A stretch of DNA of 64,000 nt from Desmonostoc muscorum LEGE 12446 (GCF_015207005.2 NZ_JADEXS020000001.1:5851001-5915000); one strand, 5' to 3'. Positions 51,844 through 62,060 are shown, numbered from the stretch's first letter. Translations and numbers: made by a program. The notes: generated by a model from the letters alone, not told the origin.

Positions 51844-53145
51844 TTATGGGTGTTGCTCCCCCTGTTTCCCACTCAGTACTCTATGACCAATATCTCTCCG
51901 GTAATATATCCCCTTAAATTGAATATATTTGATCCCTGCATAGGCTTGGGCGATCGCTTGCTCAAAATCTGCTCCAATTCCAGTTACATTTAGTACCCGT
52001 CCCCCATCTGTCACTACTTGTTGTTGCTGGTTCAATTTCGTCCCTGCATGAAATACAGTTGCTCCGGCTTTTTCTGCTTCTCCAATGCCAGTAATCACCT
52101 GATTTTTCTCATATTCTCCTGGATAACCGCCAGATGCAGCGACAACTATGGCAGATGCTCCTGTTTTCCAAGCAATGGGCGGCAATTCGCCTAAGCGCTG
52201 CTGTACGCAAGCTAACAGCAATTCTTCTAAAGGTGTGTCTAACAGTGGCAAAATCACCTGGGTTTCAGGATCGCCAAAGCGACAGTTAAATTCCAAAACT
52301 TTGAAGTCGCCATTGGGTGCAACCATTAACCCAGCATACAGTACACCACGGTAGTCGATGCCTTTGGATTTTAAGGAGGCGATCGCTTTTTCTAAAACTT
52401 CGGTTTGAACGCGTGCCATTAACTCTGGTGTGGCAATGGGTGTAGGCGCATAGGCTCCCATCCCGCCAGTATTTTCCCCCGTATCGCCTTCACCAATCCG
52501 CTTATGGTCTTGAGCTGGCAGTAAAGGTCTAATTGTTAACCCATCCGTTAATGCTAAAACCGATACCTCTTGCCCAATCAAACATTCTTCAATGACCACA
52601 AATTCACCAGCACTGCCAAATTGTCCCTGAAAAATCGCGTCAATGGCACTCTGGGCTTGTGCAACTGTTTCAGCCACCGTTACACCCTTACCAGCCGCCA
52701 AGCCATCAGCTTTGACAACAATTGGCGCTCCCTGAGATTTTACGTAAGATTTTGCTGCTGCTGCCTCAGTAAATACCGCTGACCGCGCCGTGGGAATCCC
52801 GGCTTCTTGCATCAGGGCTTTTGCCCAAGCTTTACTCGCCTCAATCTGCGCTCCTGCTCTGACTGGGCCAAATACCATCAGTCCTTTGTCTTGGAGATAA
52901 TCTGTGATTCCTTTAGCCAGGGGAACTTCTGGACCGACTATCACCAGAGTTATGCCATCTTCTAAAGCGTATCGGCTTATACCCTGAAAATCATCCACTG
53001 CTAGGGGCAAGTTCTGGCAACCTTCCATAATTGCTGTGCCCCCGTTCCCTGGTACACAAACAACTTGCTCAATTTGCTCAGACTGTAGCAGTTTCCATGC
53101 CAGAGCGTGTTCGCGCCCCCCATTCCCTACAATTAAAACTTTCAC
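51844..53145 (-). CDS. purD: Phosphoribosylamine-glycine ligase (GAR synthetase)
   Basis: A 433-residue ATP-grasp enzyme joining glycine to phosphoribosylamine in purine synthesis. It starts VKVLIVGNGGREHALAWKLL. Conserved parts are VVKADGLAAGKGVTV (ATP-grasp), IEECLIGQEVSVLALTDG, DHKRIGEGDTGENTGGMGAY and LEFNCRFGDPETQ. GTG at 53145 is chosen because GAGGA (53151-53155) is placed five bases upstream and the protein then begins at the conserved N terminus. A longer reading to 53256 adds 37 unrelated residues (Arg-rich, no homology visible). It is the first of a minus-strand series purD-xisH-xisI-nblS, though a common transcript is uncertain. Confidence 0.95.
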   Translation of the reverse strand: MKVLIVGNGGREHALAWKLLQSEQIEQVVCVPGNGGTAIMEGCQNLPLAVDDFQGISRYALEDGITLVIVGPEVPLAKGITDYLQDKGLMVFGPVRAGAQIEASKAWAKALMQEAGIPTARSAVFTEAAAAKSYVKSQGAPIVVKADGLAAGKGVTVAETVAQAQSAIDAIFQGQFGSAGEFVVIEECLIGQEVSVLALTDGLTIRPLLPAQDHKRIGEGDTGENTGGMGAYAPTPIATPELMARVQTEVLEKAIASLKSKGIDYRGVLYAGLMVAPNGDFKVLEFNCRFGDPETQVILPLLDTPLEELLLACVQQRLGELPPIAWKTGASAIVVAASGGYPGEYEKNQVITGIGEAEKAGATVFHAGTKLNQQQQVVTDGGRVLNVTGIGADFEQAIAQAYAGIKYIQFKGIYYRRDIGHRVLSGKQGEQHP

Positions 53146-53269
53146 TGATTTCCTCGTGCGTTCCTTGCGAAACGAGAATGCCCTATTCGGCTCTCGCGGA
53201 TCAATTTTTCCATTAATTCTCACACTTGTGCAAGTCCCCTGATGAGTTGCATTCAATGGGAAGATGAGG

Positions 53270-53500
53270 TAGTGGGGGAGGCGGGGAGCAATGCGATTTT
53301 GTGAGGTAGGTAAGCAGGGGAGGCAGGGGAGGCAGGGGGAGAGAAAGAAATTAAATATATTCCATACTATTTTAGTAGTAAAAATTACTATTCTTCTTTA
53401 CTCCCCCTGCTCCCCCTGCTCCCCCTGCTCATTAGACGACGATCTCACTTTTTCGCGTTGCTCCCGGGAGGCAGAGGAGCAGAGGGGAAAATATTAAACT
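53270..53500. repeat. STRR blocks (GGCAGGGGA and CTCCCCCTG units)
   Basis: GGCAGGGGA units (53310-53340) and CTCCCCCTGCTCCCC units (53400-53430) are complementary and may fold. The rest of the 570-bp divergent spacer is AT-rich and presumably has the promoters of purD and the epimerase gene; no further gene is seen. Confidence 0.75.
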
Positions 53501-53717
53501 CCCAACTCAGCACTCCCAATGACTAATGCTATTAATAGGAAAAACTCAATAAATATACTGAAACATTTTAATCAAAACTAATTTTTAAGTATTTTTAATG
53601 ATTTTTGACAATTGAAATCATTAGTAAAAAAAATTCTTCTTAGGTAATGACGATTATTGGTTACAAGTATTAACCTGTGAATGTAGAGATTAATTAAAAT
53701 ATCAAAGAATAGGCAAC

Positions 53718-54665
53718 ATGGGTAAAATTATCGTCACTGGAGTCGCTGGTTTTATTGGTTCTCATCTAACAGAAACATTGCTGCAACAAGGAGAAGAAGT
53801 CATTGGAATTGATGAATTCAATGATTACTACGATCCGATGTTAAAGTATAAAAATATTGCACAGTTGAATAGAACGCCGGGCTTTACATTAATTGAAGGA
53901 AATATTCAGTTTTTAGATTGGCATAAACTCCTTGCAGGTGTTGATGTAGTTTATCATCAAGCGGCACAAGCAGGTGTAAGGGCGAGTTGGGGTAAAGGTT
54001 TTGGAAGTTACACAGAACGAAATATTAACGCTACACAAGTCTTGCTAGAAGCAGCTAAAGATGCTAAAAATCTCAAAAGGTTAGTGTTTGCCTCTTCGTC
54101 GAGTGTATATGGTGATGCGGAAACGTTACCTACACACGAGGGAATTTGTCCCCACCCAGTTTCTCCCTATGGCATTACGAAGCTAGCGGCTGAGTTTTTG
54201 TGTGGACTGTATCACAAAAACTTCGGTGTGCCATCTGTGTCATTGCGCTATTTCACAGTTTATGGCCCCAGACAACGCCCAGATATGGCATTTCATAAGT
54301 TTTTTAAGTCGATTTTGCAGGATGAGGCGATTCCAATTTACGGCGATGGACAGCAAACGCGAGAATTTACATTTGTTAGTGATATTATCGCCGCTAATTT
54401 AGCCGCAGCGATCGCACCTGAGGCGGTGGGAGAAATCTTTAATATTGGCGGCGGAAGTCGGGTAGTTTTAGCAGAAGTCTTGGATACAATTGAACAAATA
54501 GTTGGCAAACCAATCAAAAGAAACCACATAGAAAAAGCGATGGGAGACGCCCGTCACACTGCTGCTGATATATCTAAAGCTCAGAAAATTCTCGGATATC
54601 AGCCGCAAGTCTCCTTGAGAGAGGGTTTGATACAAGAATGGGAATGGGTGAAATCTTTGTACTAA
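53718..54665 (+). CDS. NAD-dependent UDP-sugar epimerase (GalE/WbpP-like)
   Basis: A 315-residue extended SDR. NAD-binding GVAGFIG (8-14), active-site Y151-x3-K155 (SPYGITKLAAEF), the Ser triad region VFASSSSVYGD (about 123-133) and substrate-domain LRYFTVYGPRQRPDMAF are all present. The last is characteristic of UDP-glucuronate/UDP-N-acetylhexosamine 4-epimerases. It probably interconverts a UDP-hexose or UDP-uronate for cell-surface glycan. Start ATG is the only good candidate, although the leader is long and AT-rich. It is monocistronic, followed by a MITE-like element. Confidence 0.9.
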   Translation: MGKIIVTGVAGFIGSHLTETLLQQGEEVIGIDEFNDYYDPMLKYKNIAQLNRTPGFTLIEGNIQFLDWHKLLAGVDVVYHQAAQAGVRASWGKGFGSYTERNINATQVLLEAAKDAKNLKRLVFASSSSVYGDAETLPTHEGICPHPVSPYGITKLAAEFLCGLYHKNFGVPSVSLRYFTVYGPRQRPDMAFHKFFKSILQDEAIPIYGDGQQTREFTFVSDIIAANLAAAIAPEAVGEIFNIGGGSRVVLAEVLDTIEQIVGKPIKRNHIEKAMGDARHTAADISKAQKILGYQPQVSLREGLIQEWEWVKSLY

Positions 54666-54699
54666 TAAAGTATTTCCTATCCTCCTAATTTTCTTTTTA

Positions 54700-54818
54700 G
54701 GAACTTCCAAAAAATAAATTATCCCAAATTATTTGTACATTTGTTGGGTAGGACAGCTGTGCTACCCAACGTTCGCGGAGCGTCCCGCAGAGATGGGATG
54801 TTTTTTATTGGAAGTCCC
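54700..54818. mobile_element. MITE-like element with GGAACTTCCAA ends
   Basis: About 119 bp. The left end GGAACTTCCAAAAAATAAA is nearly complementary to the right end TTTTTTATTGGAAGTCCC. Inside is the inverted repeat TTGGGTAGGACAGC/GCTGTGCTACCCAA and a G+C-rich repeat (CGTTCGCGGAGCGTCCCGC). It lies immediately after the epimerase gene. Confidence 0.65.
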
Positions 54819-54869
54819 TTAATAAACAATACGGTTCGGTTAAGGTTTTTTGATGGAAATTCTATATCT

Positions 54870-54922
54870 AAAGACGCGATAAATCGGCGTCTCTACACGC
54901 GATAAATCGGCCTCTCTACAAG
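54870..54922. repeat. Two-copy tandem repeat (ACGCGATAAATCGGC)
   Basis: ACGCGATAAATCGGCGTCTCTAC is followed by ACGCGATAAATCGGCCTCTCTAC, a 23- to 24-bp direct repeat with one difference. No gene is present in the rest of 54666-55015. Confidence 0.7.
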
Positions 54923-55015
54923 CAAATCCATCGCTGTTGCTTAATTTTAGAGGTGTCTAGAATCAAGGCGATCGCCTCTATAATTAGTTCAATCCATAGC
55001 TTAATACCTACAACT

Positions 55016-58000
55016 CTATTCCCATGATTGAAATTCATCAATGGTGCTACGAATGAGGGCAGTTATTTGAGCGCGACGGGTTTCAAAATTGGCGGCGATA
55101 TAAATCAGTAAAATACCAAGTAGCAAGCCAACAACCCATTTTAAAAAAGAGTACTGTAAGCTGAAGATTACTGATTGATAGATAGTAGTAATTAAAAAAG
55201 TGGCTGTACCAATGTAGAGAAAAGCCCGCACTCGCAAAGCTAATCCGGCAAAAATGGCGATGAGGCTAAAAATTCCCGGTATCCAAGGCGTGTTTTGATG
55301 AAACAAAATTGCCCACCCACAAATTAAACCGCTGCCTAGCAAGCGGAGGCTATGACGAACTGTTTTAGATTCTGCTAGTCTCAGTTGGGTATCTACTTGA
55401 GCAATATAAAGTAGTGATAAGCCAATTGGTGTTACATACCATAAAGCATCGCGCAGATTTAAGTCATAAAACCAACGGTACAGCGCCCAATCAATCAACG
55501 CTACACTAACGTAGGTAAAACGGATGTTTGCACCCACAATGCTCAAGAAGATGTAAAATCCAGCAGTGAGTACCAAAGTGATTGGATAAATTTGCAGCCT
55601 AGTTTGCCATAAAATCAATAGTGGTAGAACGTATGCAGCTTGTTGCCAAGGTCTTTTAGACCAACCCCAAGTTTCCCAAGGTAAGATGTACAGAAAATAG
55701 GCTGCTACAGAGGCGATCGCACCATTCCAAGGAAGTAATTGTGTAGCAAATAATCTTCCTATTGGCATTTCGTACAATAAAATACTGATAAAGCCCGCCT
55801 CTAACAAACCCAGATAAACCCAGATTTCATCTATTGTTATACTCGACGCTGTTGCCAAGGTAGATTGGGGCGATCGCTTTCCCTGAAAAATCGCATAGCG
55901 AATCAAAAATACCCCAGTTCCTAATCCCACTAAACGGTTAACTCCAATGGGAACAGCAAGGGCAGCCATTAAGAGGCAGCTACTCCAAGCCCAGTGAATA
56001 TCAGCGATTCCTTTGAGTTCTTGGGGAGTTAAGCGTAAGTAGCCCATTAGCCAAGGCGACAGAATGCGATAGGCATACATAATACTGGCGCCAAGGGCAG
56101 ACATGGCAATCAATCCATCACCTAATGCTCCTCCTGAGGCTTGTAACATTTGATAAAACAAAAGTTCATAGGCAGAAATTGATACGCCAATGATTCCTAA
56201 ATACAGCAGGGGTTTAAAGTCTTCACGGCGTCGCCCCACACCAATAATTATTAAAGCTACACCCAAGGAAAATAAACCCGTCCACTCGGTGAAGGTGTTT
56301 ACACGCAAAAATACACTAAATACACCATAAATTATTGGCAGGATGTGAAAGCTGCTAGGAAGCCTTTCTAATTGATGTCGTCGCCGCCACCACTCTCCCA
56401 CAAGCTGAGCAAGTAAACCCAAGGCGATATTTGCGATCGCCATCCTAATAATCGATCGCTCCCCAAACCCTAACGCTTGGGCTGTCAACAATTCCAAACA
56501 CCAACCAATGCCATAAAATGCCCAATTTGTTGGTTGTCGCCAACTGCGATAGACAATGCCTGCCAAGGTGATACCAGTGGCAGCTAAATACAAAAATCCG
56601 GAATTAGTCACCCCTTGGTAAATCAGCACTGAGTGCAGCGTCAAACCAAACAACTCATAACCACACAAAGCGATCGCCCATTTATCGCTGGCGGCTGCAT
56701 AGATAAGTGCTAATTCGTTACCACGCCGCCTCAGTGCTGTGCGGATTAACCATAAACTAAAAATGGCGATCGCTCCGATAACAAACCAACCAGCCACCGC
56801 CAGACGAGGCAAACCAGGCACACCCGTCCACAGCAGCACTCCAATAAAACTTAAAATAAATCCTTCCGTGATGATCGCAGATACTTGGTTTCGTAAATCC
56901 CGCGTATTTATCAACATTAGCCCCGCACCCACCGCCAAACCGATTAATCTGGTTCCTGGTAGCTGTAAAGTAAGTAACTGGGCAATTCCCACAGCCAAGA
57001 TACTTAAATAACGGGTAATAGTGCGATTCTCTATACTTGTGGCATTGGCAACTCCTGTGAGAGCTATGGGCGTAACTAACCAAATAACTCCCCAATAAGC
57101 TCTGGTATCAGCCACACCATACCAAGATGATTCTGCATTCATCCACAAGAGGAAAAAACTAGCGGCGGCTAGTCCTAAACCCATGTCCCATGCACTGCGT
57201 CGCCATAATCCATTTCCGAGGCTAAATATCCATTCTGCAACCATCAAAGCCAATAAAATGGTTGCCCAGATTTGTCTACTGAGTGTTGGTATTGACCAAT
57301 AAATGATAGAGCAAAATGTCAATACGCCAATGATATGAGTTAGGTATATCAGAGGAGCGGATGAGGCAGAGCGCCGTTTGGTGACAATGGCGAGGGTGAT
57401 GGTGGAAAATAGCAGATTTAGCGATCGCAAGGCGGGATTGACTAGAGCGATGGTTGTGAGAAAAGCTCCTAATAATAAGGTAAGTAGTTCGCCAAACTTG
57501 GCCAATTCTCGCCTTTGGGCGCGATATAAATTATCTGTAAGCGCCACCATCAAAATTACGTAGGGAAATAAGGCTACACCCAGCAACGCCCAAGGTTGAT
57601 TTTGAGAATTTGTGAGTTGGGTGGCAGTAGCGATCGCCAATTTCTGTAAGCTATCAGGTACTAACCGCCAAAAGAGCCAAATTGTCTGTAAACCAATGAC
57701 GAAAACTGCTGTGAAATCAACCTTTAACCCGTACCGCCCCAAGCGATTTGCTAAAAACCACAAACCCAAACCACTCACAGCTATAGCTTGCCAGGGATAA
57801 TTAATTACTGAAACCAGCCAACCCAGCAAGAGTAAAATCGCACCAAGTCTTTCCCAGAGTAGGGGGGATGAGGGAGATAAGGGGGATATTACTGTTGCTT
57901 CCTCATCTCCCCCTGCCCCCTGCCCCCTGCCCCCTGCCCTCTCCCTTCCCTGCTGTGCTAACCAAGTCACCAACCAGCCGCAAATGCCAATGGCTAAGCC

Positions 58001-58951
58001 TAGTTGGGTGACATTTACGCCAGCAACAAAAATTGCCCGCACTAGCAGGATGATTAAAGCATAAATAATTACTGTAGCAAGTAAACTAATACTTAAATTG
58101 TGGCGATCGCCTGGATTTTCCACCTGTGGGTAGCGATTATCGACAACGGTAATGATGGTTGTAGCTATCATTGCCAGATAAACGGCAATTAAGGGAAATC
58201 CCCTTAATTGCCAACCCCAATGCAGATAACTCAGCCCTAGAATATTTACTATAGGTAATTTAGCGGTATATAAATTAGGAAAAATAGTCCGATTTTTGGA
58301 GATTAAAACAGTAATAGCAGTTAGGGTAGGACAGGCGATCGCAGCGACAATCCAATTCAAAGGATTTTGCCATAACCCAAAGCTATCCATAGCCCAAAAG
58401 TTCACTGGCACTAACAAAAGAGTGACGATCAGTAATGTCTGAGCTGTCAATCTCAAGTTGTTTTGCCTAGTCGCCCAAAAGCTTAACCCCCAAAAACTCA
58501 AAGTATAAGCAAATAAAACTCCATACTGTCCAGAAGCAGGAAATTTCTCCCATTGACTAGCAGCCAGTACCCCAGAGGACACCACTACCAAAAATACCCC
58601 TAGAAAAAGCAGCCAACGGACACTCAATTCTGCCCCTAGTGACTGCAACATTGTACTGATAAAGTTGGGTTGAGTTGGTGTTTCTGGCGGTTGTCTACGG
58701 CTAGTAGCTTGTAAAGCTCCTACAGGCAACTGTTCTACTGGATCTGAAGTTGTAAATATTACCTTAGGTTCAGCTTCAACCTGGGGTTGTAACACCACCG
58801 TACAAACGAGAAATTCTCGGCATAGCTGTCTAACTTGGGAATCGGATATCAAACCCAAACCTAGCCATATCTCAAGTCCTTCTAATAACTGAGGATGGGA
58901 AGACGGAAGTCTGATTTCAATTTTTAGCGGACGATCAAGGGGCGATGACAT
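55016..58951 (-). CDS. Very large polytopic membrane protein (DUF2157-like)
   Basis: A 1311-residue protein. The first 125 residues are cytoplasmic-like (MSSPLDRPLKIEIRLPSSHP), with a helical segment LEGLEIWLGLGLISDSQVRQ like the start of DUF2157 proteins. After this come more than 30 hydrophobic segments, for example LLFLGVFLVVVSSGVLAASQ near 115, to the C terminus. Between two helices near 340-370 lies RAGGRGQGAGGDEEATVISP, encoded by an STRR (57850-57955), so the repeat has been inserted in frame in a loop. The function is unknown; no transport or enzyme motif is evident. It is monocistronic on the minus strand. Confidence 0.8.
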   Translation of the reverse strand: MSSPLDRPLKIEIRLPSSHPQLLEGLEIWLGLGLISDSQVRQLCREFLVCTVVLQPQVEAEPKVIFTTSDPVEQLPVGALQATSRRQPPETPTQPNFISTMLQSLGAELSVRWLLFLGVFLVVVSSGVLAASQWEKFPASGQYGVLFAYTLSFWGLSFWATRQNNLRLTAQTLLIVTLLLVPVNFWAMDSFGLWQNPLNWIVAAIACPTLTAITVLISKNRTIFPNLYTAKLPIVNILGLSYLHWGWQLRGFPLIAVYLAMIATTIITVVDNRYPQVENPGDRHNLSISLLATVIIYALIILLVRAIFVAGVNVTQLGLAIGICGWLVTWLAQQGRERAGGRGQGAGGDEEATVISPLSPSSPLLWERLGAILLLLGWLVSVINYPWQAIAVSGLGLWFLANRLGRYGLKVDFTAVFVIGLQTIWLFWRLVPDSLQKLAIATATQLTNSQNQPWALLGVALFPYVILMVALTDNLYRAQRRELAKFGELLTLLLGAFLTTIALVNPALRSLNLLFSTITLAIVTKRRSASSAPLIYLTHIIGVLTFCSIIYWSIPTLSRQIWATILLALMVAEWIFSLGNGLWRRSAWDMGLGLAAASFFLLWMNAESSWYGVADTRAYWGVIWLVTPIALTGVANATSIENRTITRYLSILAVGIAQLLTLQLPGTRLIGLAVGAGLMLINTRDLRNQVSAIITEGFILSFIGVLLWTGVPGLPRLAVAGWFVIGAIAIFSLWLIRTALRRRGNELALIYAAASDKWAIALCGYELFGLTLHSVLIYQGVTNSGFLYLAATGITLAGIVYRSWRQPTNWAFYGIGWCLELLTAQALGFGERSIIRMAIANIALGLLAQLVGEWWRRRHQLERLPSSFHILPIIYGVFSVFLRVNTFTEWTGLFSLGVALIIIGVGRRREDFKPLLYLGIIGVSISAYELLFYQMLQASGGALGDGLIAMSALGASIMYAYRILSPWLMGYLRLTPQELKGIADIHWAWSSCLLMAALAVPIGVNRLVGLGTGVFLIRYAIFQGKRSPQSTLATASSITIDEIWVYLGLLEAGFISILLYEMPIGRLFATQLLPWNGAIASVAAYFLYILPWETWGWSKRPWQQAAYVLPLLILWQTRLQIYPITLVLTAGFYIFLSIVGANIRFTYVSVALIDWALYRWFYDLNLRDALWYVTPIGLSLLYIAQVDTQLRLAESKTVRHSLRLLGSGLICGWAILFHQNTPWIPGIFSLIAIFAGLALRVRAFLYIGTATFLITTIYQSVIFSLQYSFLKWVVGLLLGILLIYIAANFETRRAQITALIRSTIDEFQSWE
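57850..57955. repeat. STRR inside the 1311-residue membrane protein gene
   Basis: GGGGGATGAGGGAGATAAGG is followed by three CCCCCTG-type units (CCCTGCCCCCTGCCCCC). It encodes a Gly/Ser/Pro-rich loop between membrane helices. Frame is kept. Confidence 0.7.
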
Positions 58952-59112
58952 AAGCTGAGATCATAGAGGTATATACTTAAATCATGGATTTAATTAAAGT
59001 ATATTTTTGCTCTAATTGTGCCACTTATGAGGCCAATTGATATTAATTTTTAACCTAAGTCTACTGTAGGTTTCACCTTTGAGCCTCTCAACCGCTAGAT
59101 GTTCAACTACTC

Positions 59113-60696
59113 TTACGTTTCGGTGGATTTTGTTATTTTCCAGAGTGATGTGTTTATCTGTTGTAACTTTGAGTTATAAATTTTCTCAATTCCAGCTTTT
59201 AAAAACTCAGAAGGCTTGAACAAGAATACGTCACTAAATCCACTAGTAACCTTTGGTAACTCATTTGGAGCTACAAGTTGAAATGTCAGTTTTGGATCGA
59301 CCAAATGACCAAGTATTAATGGAGCTATGCTATCGTCGTTGATTATAAGTGGTTTCTCAGTTTGATCGACAAAGTTAGCAGTTTTCAGATAATCTTGGAA
59401 TCTTTCAGGATTTTTGTTCCACCATATAATGGCTTGAGAACTGATAGTACAAGATAATATTCCGGTGACCACTACCATGAATAATACAAGTGACCACAGC
59501 TTTTTTTGCCAATTTTTAAGATAAATAGATGTGATTTTAGTAGTAAATAGGTAAGCACAAGCTAACTGGATACCTAAAACGCAGGGAAGGGTATATCGAG
59601 TGGTACCGTATCCCTTATGAAAGACAAAATCCGCCACCGCGAGGGGAAACCCTACAGACCCAATCAAGGTTAAGACAAATAACCAAACTTTTTTAGAACT
59701 TCTTCGACAGAGAAAATAAATTGAGTAGACTATTAGAATTAAAATAATTAAAATTAAAGGCATTAAAGCGATCTGAACTGCTTTTGGATCGCTAGGACTA
59801 ACCCCTAAATCAAGAAAGGAACGACTAATAATCCCAGACCACCTGATAGCTGAGGTCAAGAATGTTTGTTTAACATTTGCCCAAGTTACTGCTTCTGGCT
59901 GAGGATGGGTATAAATAATCCAAAACCAGGGTGCAAAAGTAATCGCCCCTGCAAAGAATGAAACCGAGAAAGAAATCAACGTTTTGCTCAATCGGAAACG
60001 TTCGATTGCAACTACATAAATTACCTGTCCAAGAGCAACAAAGCAAAAAAGTATATGACTATAAAACGCTAGTGGTAATGTTGCTGCATAAATGCACCAA
60101 CTAATCTTTGTTTTCAGGCGCATGGCTCGTAGTAGTGCTGCGCTCGATATTAAAATGGCTACTATCCATAAACTGTATGCTCGTGCTTCTTGTGCGTATA
60201 TGACGTGGACGGGTGAAATAGCTACCAACCCCATCGCCATCCACCCTATTCGTGAAGACTCAAATAATTCTTTGCATAACCAATAAATACAAGGAAAGGT
60301 AAACAGACTAACAAACGCTGAAAAACTTCTCGCTACTGCTACAGAATTGCCAAAACACTGTAACCAAAATCGGGTCATCAAGACGTGTAGCGGCAAAATC
60401 TGCGAGTCTTCTAAGACTATGCCTTTAATTACATCAGCTGTGGTTTTTTGACGATTAGGATACTGGTATTGATGCAAATCTTCTACACTGACTAAATCAC
60501 CATCAAGTAACTTTTTATCAAGTTCTACGCGTGTATATCCAGATATGCGTAATGATGTGAAAACTTCATCACCCCAATACAATTTTTTCTCCAGATTAAC
60601 GAAACGAAAACACACACCTATTACTAATAGGATGACAATTAAAAAACGAAACAAAGATGCTGAAGTCAAAAGATTCACTGATAATTTTTTTTTCAT
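59113..60696 (-). CDS. GT39-like membrane glycosyltransferase
   Basis: A 527-residue membrane protein with an N-terminal helix (FRFLIVILLVIGVCFRFV) followed by the acidic loop motif LYWGDEVFTSLR (D43-E44), the signature of GT-C enzymes of the PMT/ArnT type (GT39/GT83). About ten further membrane helices follow, and SPVHVIYAQEARAYSLW (near 160-176) is the second typical motif. The C-terminal 130 residues form a soluble periplasmic domain. Such enzymes transfer sugars from polyprenyl phosphate donors to protein, lipid or glycan. It is monocistronic, and the substrate cannot be determined. Confidence 0.85.
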   Translation of the reverse strand: MKKKLSVNLLTSASLFRFLIVILLVIGVCFRFVNLEKKLYWGDEVFTSLRISGYTRVELDKKLLDGDLVSVEDLHQYQYPNRQKTTADVIKGIVLEDSQILPLHVLMTRFWLQCFGNSVAVARSFSAFVSLFTFPCIYWLCKELFESSRIGWMAMGLVAISPVHVIYAQEARAYSLWIVAILISSAALLRAMRLKTKISWCIYAATLPLAFYSHILFCFVALGQVIYVVAIERFRLSKTLISFSVSFFAGAITFAPWFWIIYTHPQPEAVTWANVKQTFLTSAIRWSGIISRSFLDLGVSPSDPKAVQIALMPLILIILILIVYSIYFLCRRSSKKVWLFVLTLIGSVGFPLAVADFVFHKGYGTTRYTLPCVLGIQLACAYLFTTKITSIYLKNWQKKLWSLVLFMVVVTGILSCTISSQAIIWWNKNPERFQDYLKTANFVDQTEKPLIINDDSIAPLILGHLVDPKLTFQLVAPNELPKVTSGFSDVFLFKPSEFLKAGIEKIYNSKLQQINTSLWKITKSTET

Positions 60697-61304
60697 ACAG
60701 TTTTCAATCCTATTAAACCCTTAGTAAAGGGGGGTATAAAATTTTATTTTTCTCTATTCAAAATAAAGACTTCTTAGCATACATTTTGCTTCCAATGTTA
60801 CTCTAAGAAGTCTGATAGATTACTACAATTATTTCATGCTAAATAACCGCCAAATCTACTTTCAAGTTCAGCCATAAATTGAAAATCATGTATATTTTTA
60901 CTTCAAATATAAATAGTAATTATTACAGTACAATCTCATTATATTAAATTACATATATAAATAAATATTTTAGGCAAAAGTCTTGTGTATTCGCATAATG
61001 AGTTTTAAGGATTTTGCTACTTTTGCTAATATACTTAGGCAATCAATGAAATTGCTTAGGTATTATCTTATAGTACAAATTACTCAACATATAAAATACT
61101 TCTGTCAAAAATAATAATATTTCATGAAATTTTTATAAAGTAAGTATAAAGAAGCCCTTGGATCAGTGCTATGGTGATCGGCTTTGATTTTGAACTTATT
61201 TGCTCCCGTCAGGGAATAGTGAATCAGCCTGTTGGAGGTGAGGGCGAGTTTTTCAGGCAATCAAATAGGAGTCTAGGACTCAATACTGCACGCTTTGTGA
61301 ATAT

Positions 61305-61400
61305 TCCTAGGTTGGGTTGAGGCAATGCGTTACCCAACAAATCCCGCAAAATGTTGGGTTACCCTGCGGGATCTTGCTACGTTCCTCAACCCAACCTACA
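61305..61400. repeat. Inverted repeat GTAGGTTGGGTTGAGG family, copy 2
   Basis: The left end TAGGTTGGGTTGAGGCAATG and the right end CCTCAACCCAACCTACA are complementary. Inner parts GTTACCCAACAAATCCCGC and GTTGGGTTACCCTGCGGGAT also pair. Same family as 45925-45999. Confidence 0.7.
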
Positions 61401-61638
61401 GAATCTTTATTTTTTAGCCTTAACCGAGCAGTATTGCAACCTTATGGGATTTTTAAAGGGTTTTGCTGAAGTTGACACCAATTTAGTTAACCTGTTGCAC
61501 ATATGATGCATATGAGTATCCTATCTGATAGTCATCTGATACTATTTAGTTACATAGCAAGCTATTGCATCCACATCAAATTACCAAGTGTTTGCATTAG
61601 TTCTATTGTTTTTGTCCCCTTAGCTAACCATATCTGCC

Positions 61639-61668
61639 AAAAGCCGTCTGTTTCATCAGAGGGCTTTT
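61639..61668 (+). terminator. Orphan intrinsic-terminator-like hairpin
   Basis: AAAAGCC-GT-CTG pairs with CAG-AG-GGCTTTT around TTTCAT, then ATTT. A second hairpin ACTCCCC/GGGGAGT is at 61693-61710. There is no clear protein gene upstream on this strand within 1.3 kb, so a small RNA ending here is possible. Confidence 0.4.
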
Positions 61669-61846
61669 ATTTACTTTCACCTGGTATTAAAAACTCCCCG
61701 CTAGGGGAGTCAAATATTAGTTGATTGCCCGCATCGCTTAATATCCTTAATCATTAATATTTAATTTTTTTCTCCTTGAATTTATTTCATACTTTTATAC
61801 CTTTACCCCAATTTTATGAGAGACAATTTATAAAGTAAATCTTAAG

Positions 61847-61972
61847 TAGGGTGGTTACGCTAAAGCGGTAACGCACGCAATACAAGATGGTGCGTTAGGC
61901 GCAGTTCATATTTCTCGCGATCATTAATCTCAAAATATGCGCCTAACACAACGCCAGTTGCTACCCTACGGG
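61847..61972. repeat. Large imperfect inverted repeat (GTAGGGTGGTTACGC family)
   Basis: GTAGGGTGGTTACGC at the left and GTTGCTACCCTAC at the right form the ends. Inside, GGTGCGTTAGGCGCA is matched by TGCGCCTAACACAACGCC. A partial relative (GTAGGGTGCGTTACGCC) is at 12729-12745. The whole spacer 60697-62060 otherwise contains AT-rich DNA and no protein gene I can support. Confidence 0.6.
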
Positions 61973-62060
61973 TTCTCCGAAGGAGTACAAGCCGGGAAAG
62001 CCGTCCAACGCACTGGCTCCCCTACAATAATTTTATTTTTACTTTATAAATATTTAAGAT

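Noticed and set aside
53146..53256. 37-residue N-terminal extension of PurD
   Set aside because: A GTG start at 53145 with GAGGA five bases upstream gives the conserved N terminus VKVLIVGNGG; the extension is Arg-rich with no homology.
61503..61724. 73-codon frame MMHMSILSDSHLILF
   Set aside because: It runs through a terminator-like hairpin, lacks a good ribosome site and resembles no family.
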